Made by a program: the position numbers and the translations under genes
Part shown: piece by piece, positions 1 to 7,436 of the stretch
Layout of the letters: each line of letters begins with the position of its first letter
Numbering within the stretch: position 1 is the stretch's first letter
The notes under the pieces: model-generated
Database searches by the model: none
The model's input: only the letters and a program-made list of their open reading frames with translations
What the model was told of the DNA's origin: nothing
Assembly (NCBI GenBank): GCA_958429225.1
Contig: CAUAJB010000025.1
Span: 1-25,820, forward strand
DNA: 25,820 nt
Direction of reading: 5' to 3'
Source of the DNA: an uncultured Collinsella sp.
GTDB taxonomy: Bacteria; Actinomycetota; Coriobacteriia; Coriobacteriales; Coriobacteriaceae

Positions 1-1224
1 GCCTTCCTCGTCGGCAACCAGGTCCATGACGGCGATCTTGGTGCCGTCCTGCTTGAGCGTAACGCTGCCCACCTTGTCGCCCACATGCACCGTGCCCGAA
101 AGATCGTCGTAGCTAACCTTTTCGGTCACCTCGCCGGCAAGGGAAAACACGGTCGCTTGCGCCGTGGGATCGGCGAGCGTGGCGTCGATCGTCTTATCCG
201 TCCAGTCGGTTTGACTAATGCGCGCCATAAGCGGGTTGCCGTTGGCGGTCTTTTCCTGCGTGTTGGCGATTGCGACCGTCACCTTGTGGTCGTAGTACCA
301 GTTGGCAAGGGTTGCGGTATCGGTAAAGCGCTGGTCGGTGGTGGTGGAGTTCAAAATAACGGTGTAGATCTCGTCGCCATCGCGGTTGTAGGCACCCGTA
401 AAACAATAGCCTGCATCGTCGGTGGTGCCGGTCTTGCCGCCGATGTTGCCATCTTGGCCCAGCAAATAGTTATGCGTGTCCATGGAATGCGAATGGTCGG
501 TGCCGTCGGCGCCCGTGACCTCGATCCAGGAATCCTCGCTCGCTACGACCTCGCGGATCGTGTCGTTTTTCATGGCCTCCTGCATCATCAGCGCTACGTC
601 GTGTGCGGTTGAGTGCATATCGCCAGCCCACCCATCAAAGTCCAGACCATGCGGGTTTTCAAAAAGCGTACCGGTGCAGCCGAGCTTCTTAGCGCGCTCG
701 TTCATGGCCTTCACAAATGTGGCCTCGGCGTCTTTGGTCTTAGGGTCGATCTTCTTGCCCACATATTCGGCGAGCACGATGGCGGCGTCGTTGCCCGAGG
801 GAATCATCAGGCCGCGCAGCGCCTGCTCCACGGTAAGCTCGTCGCCTTCGAGCAAGCCGGCGGTCGAATTACCCACGGTGGCTGCGGCGTTGCTCACCGT
901 GACCTTCTCGTCCATCTTGCAATTCTCGACGGTTAGGATTGCGGTCATGACCTTGGTGATCGAGGCAATCTTGACCTGCTCATCGGCGCCGCGCCCATAG
1001 TAGACGGTGCCGTCTTTGCCCATGACGAGGGCATTGGTCGCATCGATATCGGGCAGGTTTTCGGCCGTGATGCCGCGCGCATCGGCGGTTTTGCCGCAAA
1101 CATTGTCGGTCGTGAGCACTTGGGCGCCGGCGACGGTGGGCGCGCCAGCGGCAAGGGCGATAGCGCAGACAAAGCCGGCGGCAAGCTGGGCTGAGCGCTT
1201 TGCAAAAGAGGTGAGGGACTTCAC
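1..1224 (-). CDS. D-alanyl-D-alanine carboxypeptidase (PBP5/DacA family), 3' end cut by window edge
   Basis: Serine-type D,D-carboxypeptidase (peptidase S11) that trims the terminal D-Ala of peptidoglycan stem peptides outside the cytoplasmic membrane. The minus-strand frame is open from a GTG at 1224 to the window edge: 408 residues without a stop. The first ~35 residues look like a signal peptide (VKSLTSFAKRS, then an Ala-rich hydrophobic stretch and an AGA-type cleavage region). The penicillin-binding motifs occur in order: SITK at residues 88-91 (nucleophile S88), SGN at 143-145 and KTG at 264-266. Residues after ~340 fit the PBP5 C-terminal domain; any membrane anchor lies beyond the edge. 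The GTG start rests on the signal peptide, since no good Shine-Dalgarno precedes it. It is transcribed divergently from a VanR/VanS-like pair. Family assignment is firm; the exact start is not. Confidence 0.93.
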   Translation of the reverse strand, partial: MKSLTSFAKRSAQLAAGFVCAIALAAGAPTVAGAQVLTTDNVCGKTADARGITAENLPDIDATNALVMGKDGTVYYGRGADEQVKIASITKVMTAILTVENCKMDEKVTVSNAAATVGNSTAGLLEGDELTVEQALRGLMIPSGNDAAIVLAEYVGKKIDPKTKDAEATFVKAMNERAKKLGCTGTLFENPHGLDFDGWAGDMHSTAHDVALMMQEAMKNDTIREVVASEDSWIEVTGADGTDHSHSMDTHNYLLGQDGNIGGKTGTTDDAGYCFTGAYNRDGDEIYTVILNSTTTDQRFTDTATLANWYYDHKVTVAIANTQEKTANGNPLMARISQTDWTDKTIDATLADPTAQATVFSLAGEVTEKVSYDDLSGTVHVGDKVGSVTLKQDGTKIAVMDLVADEEG

Positions 1225-1263
1225 AGATTTCGCTTTCGACGGGATGGTCTCTTCTGGAACTAG

Positions 1264-1292
1264 AGTATATCGTTTGCCGGCGTCGGCGATCA
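1264..1292 (-). promoter_or_regulatory. candidate promoter of the D,D-carboxypeptidase gene
   Basis: On the minus strand TATACT (1269 to 1264) matches a sigma-70 type -10 box in five of six bases. A poor -35 candidate, TGATCG, lies 17 nt upstream. It would give a leader of about 30 nt before the GTG at 1224. The position is inferred from sequence only. Confidence 0.35.
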
Positions 1293-1340
1293 TCGCGTGC
1301 GTGCGTGGCCCACATCCGCGCCCGAACGGGCACAAGGGTG

Positions 1341-1356
1341 CTTAAGGCCGACTTAA
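1341..1356. promoter_or_regulatory. direct repeat CTTAA-N6-CTTAA, candidate response-regulator box
   Basis: CTTAA at 1341-1345 recurs at 1352-1356, an 11-nt period, in the divergent spacer. OmpR/PhoB-family regulators typically bind direct repeats with about this spacing as head-to-tail dimers. The site is about 40 bp upstream of the CATAAT box that precedes the response regulator gene, so autoregulation is possible. This is inference from spacing and position. Confidence 0.3.
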
Positions 1357-1395
1357 TCACCCACGCTTGTTGTGTGTGGCGTGCGTCGCCTCGGG

Positions 1396-1401
1396 CATAA
1401 T
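1396..1401 (+). promoter_or_regulatory. candidate -10 box of the VanRS-like operon
   Basis: CATAAT at 1396-1401 matches the -10 consensus in five of six bases. No convincing -35 lies 16-18 nt upstream; TTGTGT at 1370-1375 is 20 nt away. The implied leader is very short, with a purine-rich Shine-Dalgarno GAGGAG at 1411-1416. Confidence 0.35.
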
Positions 1402-1421
1402 GGAGCGCGAGAGGAGCACGC

Positions 1422-2117
1422 ATGAACGAGCGCATATTGGTAGTTGATGACGAAAAGGCCATCGCCGACTTGGTTGGTATCTACCTTACAAAAGAGGGCT
1501 TTGATGTCCAGATTGCCTATTGCGGGGCCGATGCGGCCAAGGCGATTTTGGAGCAGGAGTTCGATCTGGCGCTGCTGGATGTCATGCTGCCCGATATCGA
1601 TGGATTTGAGCTGCTGCGTACGATCCGTTCCAGCCATACCTATCCTGTGATCATGCTGACGGCGCGCGATGCCCAGCAAGACAAGATCGAGGGCCTTTCG
1701 CTTGGTGCGGACGATTACGTGGTTAAGCCGTTCCGCCCGCTGGAGCTCATCGCGCGTGTGCACGCTCAGCTTCGCCGCTACACCAGCTACGGTAGCCGTG
1801 CGCAGGCGGCCGAGTCGCCGACCATTCAGCTCGACGGCTTGGAGATCAACCGCGATGCTCGTTCCGTAACGGTGGACGGTTCACCGGTACGCCTCACACC
1901 CACCGAGTATTCAATCTTGCTGTATCTGGTCGAGCATCGCGGCAGCGTGGTGGCCGTGGAGGACCTGTTCCGCGCGGTATGGAACGAGGACTTTATGCCC
2001 GGCTCCAACAATACGGTGATGGTGCACATTCGCCACTTGCGCGAAAAGATCGGCGACGACGCACAAAAGCCGCGCTTTATCAAAAACGTCTGGGGCGTCG
2101 GCTACATAATCGAATAA
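1422..2117 (+). CDS. VanR-like response regulator, OmpR/PhoB family
   Basis: DNA-binding response regulator of 231 aa that would be phosphorylated by the kinase encoded next. The receiver domain spans residues ~4-115: acidic pair D9-D10, phospho-acceptor D53 (LLDVMLPDIDG), T80 and K102 (VVKPF). A winged-helix OmpR domain spans ~130-231 and ends in the usual GVGYIIE. The ATG at 1422 is preceded by GAGGAG five bases away. The partner kinase starts 26 nt after the stop, so the two form one operon. Similarity to VanR rests partly on the partner kinase, which carries the VanS-type H box. No vanH, ligase or vanX gene is nearby, so a resistance role is not supported; a cell-wall signal is inferred from the adjacent carboxypeptidase gene. 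Confidence 0.92.
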   Translation: MNERILVVDDEKAIADLVGIYLTKEGFDVQIAYCGADAAKAILEQEFDLALLDVMLPDIDGFELLRTIRSSHTYPVIMLTARDAQQDKIEGLSLGADDYVVKPFRPLELIARVHAQLRRYTSYGSRAQAAESPTIQLDGLEINRDARSVTVDGSPVRLTPTEYSILLYLVEHRGSVVAVEDLFRAVWNEDFMPGSNNTVMVHIRHLREKIGDDAQKPRFIKNVWGVGYIIE

Positions 2118-2143
2118 CGCTTTTCGCTTGTGAGGATCTTGAT

Positions 2144-3382
2144 ATGACAAAAGACGATAGACAAGCGTTCGAGGTGCCCGATCGACTCTTTGAATACGTG
2201 AGGTCGGTCGTCGACAATCGCGCGCTTGCAACGGTGCTGCTCTTTTTGCTGAGCCTGCTGCTGATTGGCATCGACAACATCGTCGGAATCTTGGCGGTGC
2301 TGCTTGTCGGCTTTTTGCTGATCGATCGATTTGAGATCGTGTGCCGCTGCGTGGTGATTGGCGGCGCCGCGTGGGCCATGACGTTGGCGATTGGCGCCAT
2401 GGCGCTCGGCGGCATCGAAGGGCCGGTGCTGTTCGATGCCGGCTTTGTATTCAACATGCTTGGCTTTGTGCTGGCGCTTGCCGCGTGCGTGCTGTTCTTG
2501 TGTGGCCGCGCCCTGTACTACCAGGGCTACGAACAGGGAGAGCAGCATGCCGATTGTGTGCTGGCCGCTCGTATTCAAGATCGCCTGATCGATCACCCCG
2601 ACACCTGGGATAACATCGACGGCGACTTCTTGGAGGTCGAGGGCGCCCTTAACCGCGTGCGTGACCGTGAGCGCAAGGTGCAGCAAGCTCTGCGTGACGA
2701 GTCGCATCGCAAGGACGATTTGGTCACGTACTTGGCACATGACCTACGCACCCCGCTTGCCAGTGTGGTGGGCTATCTTTCGCTGCTGCAAGAGGCTCCC
2801 GAGCTGCCGGTTGAGCAACGTGCGCACTTTACGGGCGTGGCGCTCGACAAGGCGCACCGGCTCGATACGCTCATCGAAGAGTTCTTCGATATCACGCGCT
2901 TTGACTTCCACGATATCGTGCTCACGCGCGGCTATGTTGATCTGGGGTTGCTGCTGGCTCAGGTGACTGACGAGTTCTATCCCATCCTCAACGAGCAGCA
3001 TAAGGAAGTCCAAGTTGATATTCGCGAGGACCTGACGGTGCTCGTGGATGGCGACAAAATGGCTCGCGTGTTCAACAACATCATGAAAAACGCTATTGCC
3101 TATAGCTATGAGGGCTCGACCATCACGATCGGGGCCAGACGCCGGGACGGCGGTGGCGTGCGCGTGCGCTTTATCAATCAGGGCGATCCCATCCCTGAGG
3201 CAAAGCTCAAGGTGATCTTTGAGAAGTTCTATCGCCTGGATGCGGCGCGTGCGACCAATCGCGGCGGCGCTGGACTGGGGCTTGCCATCGCCAAGGAGAT
3301 CGTATGCGCGCACGGCGGTACCGTTGCATGTGAATCGACGCCCGAACACACGATATTCACCATCGAGCTGCCCGCCGCATAG
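2144..3382 (+). CDS. VanS-like membrane sensor histidine kinase
   Basis: Sensor kinase of 412 aa paired with the preceding regulator. I chose the ATG at 2144 because GAGG at 2132-2135 sits upstream and the regulator gene ends at 2117; an upstream in-frame ATG lies inside that gene. The N-terminal half has hydrophobic segments at ~28-60, ~68-90 and ~98-122, so this is a multi-pass membrane input region with almost no extracytoplasmic domain. A linker and coiled coil (~160-190) lead to the H box YLAHDLRTPLASVVGYLSLL with H199. The N box is NNIMKNAIAYS (~311-321) and the G2 box is GGAGLGLAIAKEIV (~374-387). The G1 box is degenerate (NQGDPIP, ~346-351), as in VanS-type kinases. The H-box wording is close to VanS. 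The signal sensed is unknown. Confidence 0.9.
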   Translation: MTKDDRQAFEVPDRLFEYVRSVVDNRALATVLLFLLSLLLIGIDNIVGILAVLLVGFLLIDRFEIVCRCVVIGGAAWAMTLAIGAMALGGIEGPVLFDAGFVFNMLGFVLALAACVLFLCGRALYYQGYEQGEQHADCVLAARIQDRLIDHPDTWDNIDGDFLEVEGALNRVRDRERKVQQALRDESHRKDDLVTYLAHDLRTPLASVVGYLSLLQEAPELPVEQRAHFTGVALDKAHRLDTLIEEFFDITRFDFHDIVLTRGYVDLGLLLAQVTDEFYPILNEQHKEVQVDIREDLTVLVDGDKMARVFNNIMKNAIAYSYEGSTITIGARRRDGGGVRVRFINQGDPIPEAKLKVIFEKFYRLDAARATNRGGAGLGLAIAKEIVCAHGGTVACESTPEHTIFTIELPAA

Positions 3383-3403
3383 CCAGTGTGCCCTTACAAA
3401 CAC

Positions 3404-3430
3404 TTGACAATGCGCTCACGTGCATATGAG
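3404..3430 (+). promoter_or_regulatory. candidate pstB promoter
   Basis: A perfect -35 hexamer TTGACA lies at 3404-3409, with a weaker -10 candidate TATGAG at 3425-3430 (15-nt spacer). A short inverted repeat, GCTCA 3414-3418 and TGAGC 3427-3431, overlaps the spacer and -10 and could be an operator. TTACAA at 3394 and TTGACAA at 3404 form a loose 10-nt repeat resembling a Pho box, but this match is weak. Confidence 0.45.
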
Positions 3431-3485
3431 CCGCGATTCCTACTATCGATACTGCTGAATTGATATCGATGTGGAGGTATGCGGT

Positions 3486-4361
3486 ATGACGGCTGCTGCG
3501 GCTGTGGAGCCCACGGAGCTTGAAGAACTCATGAAAGCGCAGGCCGAGGCCGCGCACGAGCGCGAGGTTGGGGATGCGACTCGCCCCACGGCAGAGGATC
3601 TTGCCGCCTCGCCGACGCGAATCGATGTTGAGGGCCTCGACCTGTTCTATGGCGACCACCATGCGCTCAAGGACGTGAATATCAAGATCCGCGACAAGCA
3701 GATTACCTCGTTCATCGGGCCTTCGGGCTGCGGAAAGTCCACGTTGCTGCGCTGCTTTAACCGCATGAACGACGGCATCAAGGACTGCCGAATCGAGGGC
3801 AAGATTGCGCTCGATGGTCAAGATATCCTGGGCGACTACGACATCTGCCGCCTTCGCCAGCGCGTGGGCATGGTGTTCCAGCGCCCCAACCCGTTTCCCA
3901 TGAGCATCTACGACAACGTCGCGTATGGTCCGCGCGGTATGGGTGTGCGCGATCGCGCTGCGCTGGATGAGCTGGTCGAGGACTCCCTTCGTCGCGCTGC
4001 GCTATGGGATGAGGTCAAGGACAAGCTCAAAGAGTCGGGTCTGGGTCTTTCGGGCGGCCAGCAGCAGCGTCTGTGCATCGCCCGCGCACTTGCCGTGCAG
4101 CCCGACATTCTGCTGATGGACGAGCCGACCTCGGCACTCGACCCTGTGTCGACGCTGGTGGTGGAGCAGCTGGCCTGCGAGCTCAAAGAGACCTGCACGC
4201 TCGTGGTCGTTACGCACAATATGCAGCAGGCGGCGCGTATCTCCGATTCGGTCGCATTCTTTTTGCTGGGTGAGCTGGTGGAGCACGCGCCCACCGCGCA
4301 ACTCTTCAAGAATCCGACCGATCCGCGCACGGCGGATTATTTGACGGGACGTTTTGGCTGA
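3486..4361 (+). CDS. pstB: phosphate ABC transporter ATP-binding protein PstB
   Basis: ATPase of the high-affinity phosphate importer PstSCAB, on the cytoplasmic face of the membrane. The protein has 291 aa. It shows Walker A GPSGCGKST (78-86), Q-loop Q132 in FQRPNPFPMS, a signature LSGGQQQR (188-195), Walker B ILLMDE (208-213) and H-loop H244. The FQRPNPFPMSIYDN and GPRGMG segments are PstB hallmarks. The ATG at 3486 is preceded by GGAGG at 3473-3477; an upstream in-frame GTG at 3471 overlaps that site and is rejected. A charged, Ala/Glu-rich extension of ~40 residues precedes the ABC domain. The gene stands alone: the VanRS-like pair is upstream, a PhoB/PhoR-like pair is downstream, and no substrate-binding or permease gene is in the window. 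Confidence 0.95.
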   Translation: MTAAAAVEPTELEELMKAQAEAAHEREVGDATRPTAEDLAASPTRIDVEGLDLFYGDHHALKDVNIKIRDKQITSFIGPSGCGKSTLLRCFNRMNDGIKDCRIEGKIALDGQDILGDYDICRLRQRVGMVFQRPNPFPMSIYDNVAYGPRGMGVRDRAALDELVEDSLRRAALWDEVKDKLKESGLGLSGGQQQRLCIARALAVQPDILLMDEPTSALDPVSTLVVEQLACELKETCTLVVVTHNMQQAARISDSVAFFLLGELVEHAPTAQLFKNPTDPRTADYLTGRFG

Positions 4362-4371
4362 TACCATCTAG

Positions 4372-4385
4372 TAAAGGTACCTTTA
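4372..4385. promoter_or_regulatory. 14-bp perfect palindrome before the PhoB-like regulator
   Basis: TAAAGGTACCTTTA is a perfect palindrome in the 64-nt gap between pstB and the PhoB-like regulator gene. With no loop it is more likely a dimer-binding site than an RNA hairpin. Its factor is unknown. Confidence 0.35.
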
Positions 4386-4425
4386 GGGTTAAGATGCGGT
4401 CATGCCGGCCGCAAAGGGGTTCAAC

Positions 4426-5154
4426 ATGATCTATTACGTCGAGGACGATGACAACATCAGGGATTTGACGGTCTATGCGCTGCGCAAGCAGGGGATTGAG
4501 GCCGAAGGCTTTTCGTGCGACGGTGAGTTTAAGGCTGCCGTGGCGCGACGGGTACCCGATGCCGTCCTGCTCGACATCATGCTGCCCGATACCGATGGCT
4601 TGGCGATTATGCGTCGACTGCGTGCCGATCGCCTGACGGCGACGGTGCCCATCATGATGCTTACCGCCAAGGATACCGAGCTCGACAAGGTGATGGCGCT
4701 CGATGGCGGTGCCGACGATTACCTGACTAAGCCGTTTTCGCTCATGGAGCTTGCGAGCCGCTGCCGCGCACTGCTGCGTCGCGGCGGCATGGTCAAGCAG
4801 GCGAGCGATGTGCTCAGCGTGGGCGACATCGTGCTCTCGCCCAGCCATCGCGAGGTGACCGTTGCCGGCGAGCCGCTTAAGCTCACCCTGCGCGAGTTCG
4901 ACCTGCTCGAGTACCTCATGCACAAGCCCGGCGTGGTTTTTACCCGCGAGTCGTTGCTGCAGAGCGTGTGGGGCTGGGACTTCGACGGCGGTTCGCGCAC
5001 CGTTGACGTGCACGTGCAGACGCTTCGCCAAAAACTGGGCGAGCATGCCAGCGCCATCGAGACCGTGCGCGGCGTGGGCTACCGCTTGGCCGAGCCTTCT
5101 GCCGGTGATGGTGCCGAAGGTGACGACACCGCGGCCACCGCATCGGAGGAGTAA
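4426..5154 (+). CDS. PhoB/PhoP-like response regulator, OmpR family
   Basis: DNA-binding response regulator of 242 aa. The receiver domain has acidic residues E6-D8, phospho-acceptor D50 (AVLLDIMLPDTDG), T83 and K105 (YLTKPF). The OmpR winged helix spans ~128-222 and ends in RGVGYRLAE, followed by an acidic Ala/Asp/Glu-rich tail of ~20 residues that is not part of the core fold. I chose the ATG at 4426 because AAAGGGG lies six bases upstream and the receiver begins at once (MIYYVEDDDN); the in-frame ATG at 4402 adds eight residues but has no ribosome-binding site. It sits 64 nt after pstB and overlaps the leader of a PhoR-like kinase, so a phosphate-response role is likely, though inferred from neighbours. 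Confidence 0.92.
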   Translation: MIYYVEDDDNIRDLTVYALRKQGIEAEGFSCDGEFKAAVARRVPDAVLLDIMLPDTDGLAIMRRLRADRLTATVPIMMLTAKDTELDKVMALDGGADDYLTKPFSLMELASRCRALLRRGGMVKQASDVLSVGDIVLSPSHREVTVAGEPLKLTLREFDLLEYLMHKPGVVFTRESLLQSVWGWDFDGGSRTVDVHVQTLRQKLGEHASAIETVRGVGYRLAEPSAGDGAEGDDTAATASEE

Positions 5155-5157
5155 CCC

Positions 5158-6582
5158 GTGGTCTTCGCCCCCCAGGGAAAACATACGCTGTCGCACCGCG
5201 TTTTTGTGACGATCTTTGTCTGCGCCATGGCGGTTATCGTGGCGTTTACGGTGCTGGGTGCGTTCTTTGTGCAAAACACCTTGGCGGATGCCACGAGTGC
5301 CAATCTGGCGCAGGAAACCGAGCTCATTGCTGCCGCTCTCGACGAACAGCAGGAGCCCATCCCGTTCTTGCGTAGTCTCGATCGCGAGGACTTGCGCATC
5401 ACGCTGATTAACAAGGATGGATCGGTTGCCTACGACAACGAGGCGTCGCCTTCCACACTGCCCAACCATGGCGATCGCCCCGAGGTCATTGAGGCCTTTG
5501 AGAGTGGTTTGGGTTCCGCGGAGCGCGCAAGCTCTACGCTCGACGAGATTATGCTGTATCGCGCCGTCGCCCTTGATAACGGCCAGGTTGTCCGCTTGGC
5601 GCAGGCCCAGCCTGGCGTTGCGGCGATTTTGCTGTCGATGGTGGCGCCGATGCTGCTTATCGCAGCAGCGGGTGCGGTACTCTCGTTTTTTATGGCGCGC
5701 CGCGAGTCCCGTGCCATCATCGCGCCTTTGCAAGAGGTGGATTTGGACCACCCACGCCGTAGCTATGAGCACGCCTATGCCGAGATGGTCCCCATGCTTG
5801 AGCGTATTGAGTCGCAGCGCCAGGAGCTCAAGCGCCAAATGGCGGTGCTGGCGGACAACGACCGTATGCGCCGCGAGTTCACGGCGAATATCACCCATGA
5901 GCTCAAGACGCCGCTTACGGCGATTTCGGGCTATGCCGAGCTCATCGCAAACGGCATGGTCGAGGGCGAGGGCGACCTGCGCAACTTTGGCGGTCGCATC
6001 TATCGTGAGGCGGGCCGCTTGGCAGCGCTTGTCAACGATATCCTTACGCTGTCTAACTTGGACGAGGCCGAGCGTGCAGCTGAGGGCGAGGCGGTGCCCA
6101 TTGGGTCCACGGAGCCTATTGAGCTCTCGCGTGCCATCTACGCGGTTGAGCAGCGTCTTGAACAGGTCGCCCGTCAGGCGAATGTGACGATAAGTCATGA
6201 GACCAAGCCTGTGGTCATCGAAGGCGTGTCGCGCTTGATTGACGAGCTCATCTATAATCTGGCGAGCAACGCCATCCGCTACAATCGACCCGGCGGTGCG
6301 GTTACGCTGCAGTGCGGCACCAACGACGAAGGCCATCCGTTCCTTGCGGTCGCCGACACGGGAATCGGTATCGCGCCTGAAGAACAGGGCAAGGTATTTG
6401 AGCGGTTCTATCGCGTGGACAAGAGTAGGTCCAAGGCGCGCGGCGGAACCGGTCTGGGGCTTGCAATTGTCAAGCATGCGGCCCTGTATCATCACGCCAC
6501 ACTCGATCTGTCGAGCGAGTTGGGCGTGGGAACCACCATTACGGTGACGTTTCCCATACGGCAGGACGAGCCATTCGCATAG
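5158..6582 (+). CDS. PhoR-like membrane sensor histidine kinase
   Basis: Sensor kinase of 474 aa forming a pair with the preceding regulator; the GTG start lies 3 nt after that stop, with GGAGG at 5145-5149 inside the upstream gene's end, so translation is probably coupled. Layout: short cytoplasmic N-terminus, membrane segment ~15-38, extracytoplasmic sensor ~40-155, membrane segment ~156-179, linker, then HisKA with H247 in FTANITHELKTPLTAISGYA. The ATPase domain has the N box around N367-N371, G1 DTGIGI (400-405), F box ERFYRVD and G2 GGTGLGLAI (429-437). The HisKA wording and adjacency to pstB fit PhoR/PhoP systems. It would phosphorylate its partner under phosphate limitation; the actual stimulus is inferred. 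Confidence 0.92.
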   Translation: MVFAPQGKHTLSHRVFVTIFVCAMAVIVAFTVLGAFFVQNTLADATSANLAQETELIAAALDEQQEPIPFLRSLDREDLRITLINKDGSVAYDNEASPSTLPNHGDRPEVIEAFESGLGSAERASSTLDEIMLYRAVALDNGQVVRLAQAQPGVAAILLSMVAPMLLIAAAGAVLSFFMARRESRAIIAPLQEVDLDHPRRSYEHAYAEMVPMLERIESQRQELKRQMAVLADNDRMRREFTANITHELKTPLTAISGYAELIANGMVEGEGDLRNFGGRIYREAGRLAALVNDILTLSNLDEAERAAEGEAVPIGSTEPIELSRAIYAVEQRLEQVARQANVTISHETKPVVIEGVSRLIDELIYNLASNAIRYNRPGGAVTLQCGTNDEGHPFLAVADTGIGIAPEEQGKVFERFYRVDKSRSKARGGTGLGLAIVKHAALYHHATLDLSSELGVGTTITVTFPIRQDEPFA

Positions 6583-6607
6583 CGATACAACATAGATATT
6601 GATGCAG

Positions 6608-6650
6608 ACGCCGCATTTGACTTTCGGGTGCGGCGTTGTTGTGCAATTTT
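6608..6650 (+). terminator. intrinsic terminator after the PhoBR-like pair
   Basis: Stem ACGCCGCA (6608-6615) pairs with TGCGGCGT (6629-6636) across a 13-nt loop and is followed by a T-rich tract (TGTTGTGCAATTTT). It ends the pstB and two-component region. Confidence 0.65.
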
Positions 6651-6701
6651 ACGATTGCTTCCGACATTTTTACAGGAGAGCCTGTTTCTTATGTATAGAG
6701 T

Positions 6702-6730
6702 TTGGCCTCGGTAAAAAGATGCGATAACAT
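6702..6730 (+). promoter_or_regulatory. weak candidate promoter of the phosphotyrosine module
   Basis: TTGGCC (6702-6707), a 17-nt spacer and TAACAT (6725-6730) give correct spacing but only moderate consensus matches. The 195-nt gap after the preceding terminator must hold a promoter, so the site is plausible by position. A small hairpin ACAGG-AGAG-CCTGT lies at 6672-6685. Confidence 0.3.
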
Positions 6731-6777
6731 ACGGACAGTTTTGTCAATCCGAACTGGGGAAATGAAAGGCAAGCTGC

Positions 6778-7434
6778 ATGACCCTTCTCGAACTGTTCCA
6801 GCTGCTGAAGAAGCACCTCAAGCTGGTCATCACCCTTCCGGTGGTCTGCGCGATCGCCATGGGCATCGTGTCCTTCGTTGCGATGGACAACACCTACACC
6901 GCGACGACGAGCATGTACATTCTCGCCAAGACCGACGATAGCGGTCAGATGAGCTACAACGATCTCTCGGCGAGCCAGATGCTTTCCAACGATATCGCCA
7001 CGCTGCTGGATAGCGATAGCGTTAAGAGCGGTGCTGCCAATGAGTTGGGCCTTGCTGACCTGGATGACTACAAGGTGTCTGTTTCCTCCGAGACCACCAC
7101 GCGTGTCATTACGCTTTCGGTTACCGGCACCGATGCCAAGGAGACGGCTAAGGTCGCAAAGGCCATGGCCAGCTCGGTGAGTACGGTCGCTCAGAACGTC
7201 GGCGCTGCCCAGAGCATCAACGTTATCGACGAGGCTAAGACTCCCGAAGTCCCCAGCGGCCCCAAGCGCACGCTGTACGTTGCTGTCGCGTTCCTCGCCG
7301 GTATCTTTATCGCAGTCGCCTATGTCGTTTTGGCAGACATGCTCAATACTCGCATCCGCGGTGCCGAAGAGGCGGAAGAGCTCCTGGGTATTCCCGTTGT
7401 TGGCCGAATTCCGGCTATGAAAGGTGGTAAATAG
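6778..7434 (+). CDS. Wzz/CpsC-like polysaccharide chain-length and kinase-adaptor protein
   Basis: Membrane protein of 218 aa of the Wzz/YveK/CpsC family, which sets exopolysaccharide chain length and activates a partner BY-kinase. It has a membrane segment at ~15-36, an extracytoplasmic region of ~125 residues, a proline-containing motif (TPEVPSGPKR, ~155-164) just before a second membrane segment at ~165-187, and a short cytoplasmic tail ending LGIPVVGRIP. That tail is the type that docks on the kinase. GAAAGG at 6764-6769 precedes the ATG by eight bases. The kinase gene follows after 2 nt. In Gram-positive systems adaptor and kinase are separate proteins, as here. The first gene of a three-gene operon. 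Confidence 0.88.
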   Translation: MTLLELFQLLKKHLKLVITLPVVCAIAMGIVSFVAMDNTYTATTSMYILAKTDDSGQMSYNDLSASQMLSNDIATLLDSDSVKSGAANELGLADLDDYKVSVSSETTTRVITLSVTGTDAKETAKVAKAMASSVSTVAQNVGAAQSINVIDEAKTPEVPSGPKRTLYVAVAFLAGIFIAVAYVVLADMLNTRIRGAEEAEELLGIPVVGRIPAMKGGK

Positions 7435-7436
7435 GC

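Noticed and set aside
1422..3382. Vancomycin-resistance locus
   Set aside because: Only VanRS-like signalling genes are present; no dehydrogenase, D-Ala-D-Lac ligase or VanX dipeptidase gene lies in the window.
4306..6495. Long minus-strand open frame (~729 codons) opposite the two-component genes
   Set aside because: It lies antisense to three genes with full family motifs, its translation is rich in Arg/His/Gln/Leu and lacks any domain pattern; GC-rich codon bias keeps the opposite strand open.
6672..6690. Small hairpin ACAGG-AGAG-CCTGT followed by TTCTT as a second terminator
   Set aside because: The 5-bp stem is too weak and the T-tract too poor; the hairpin at 6608-6636 explains termination better.
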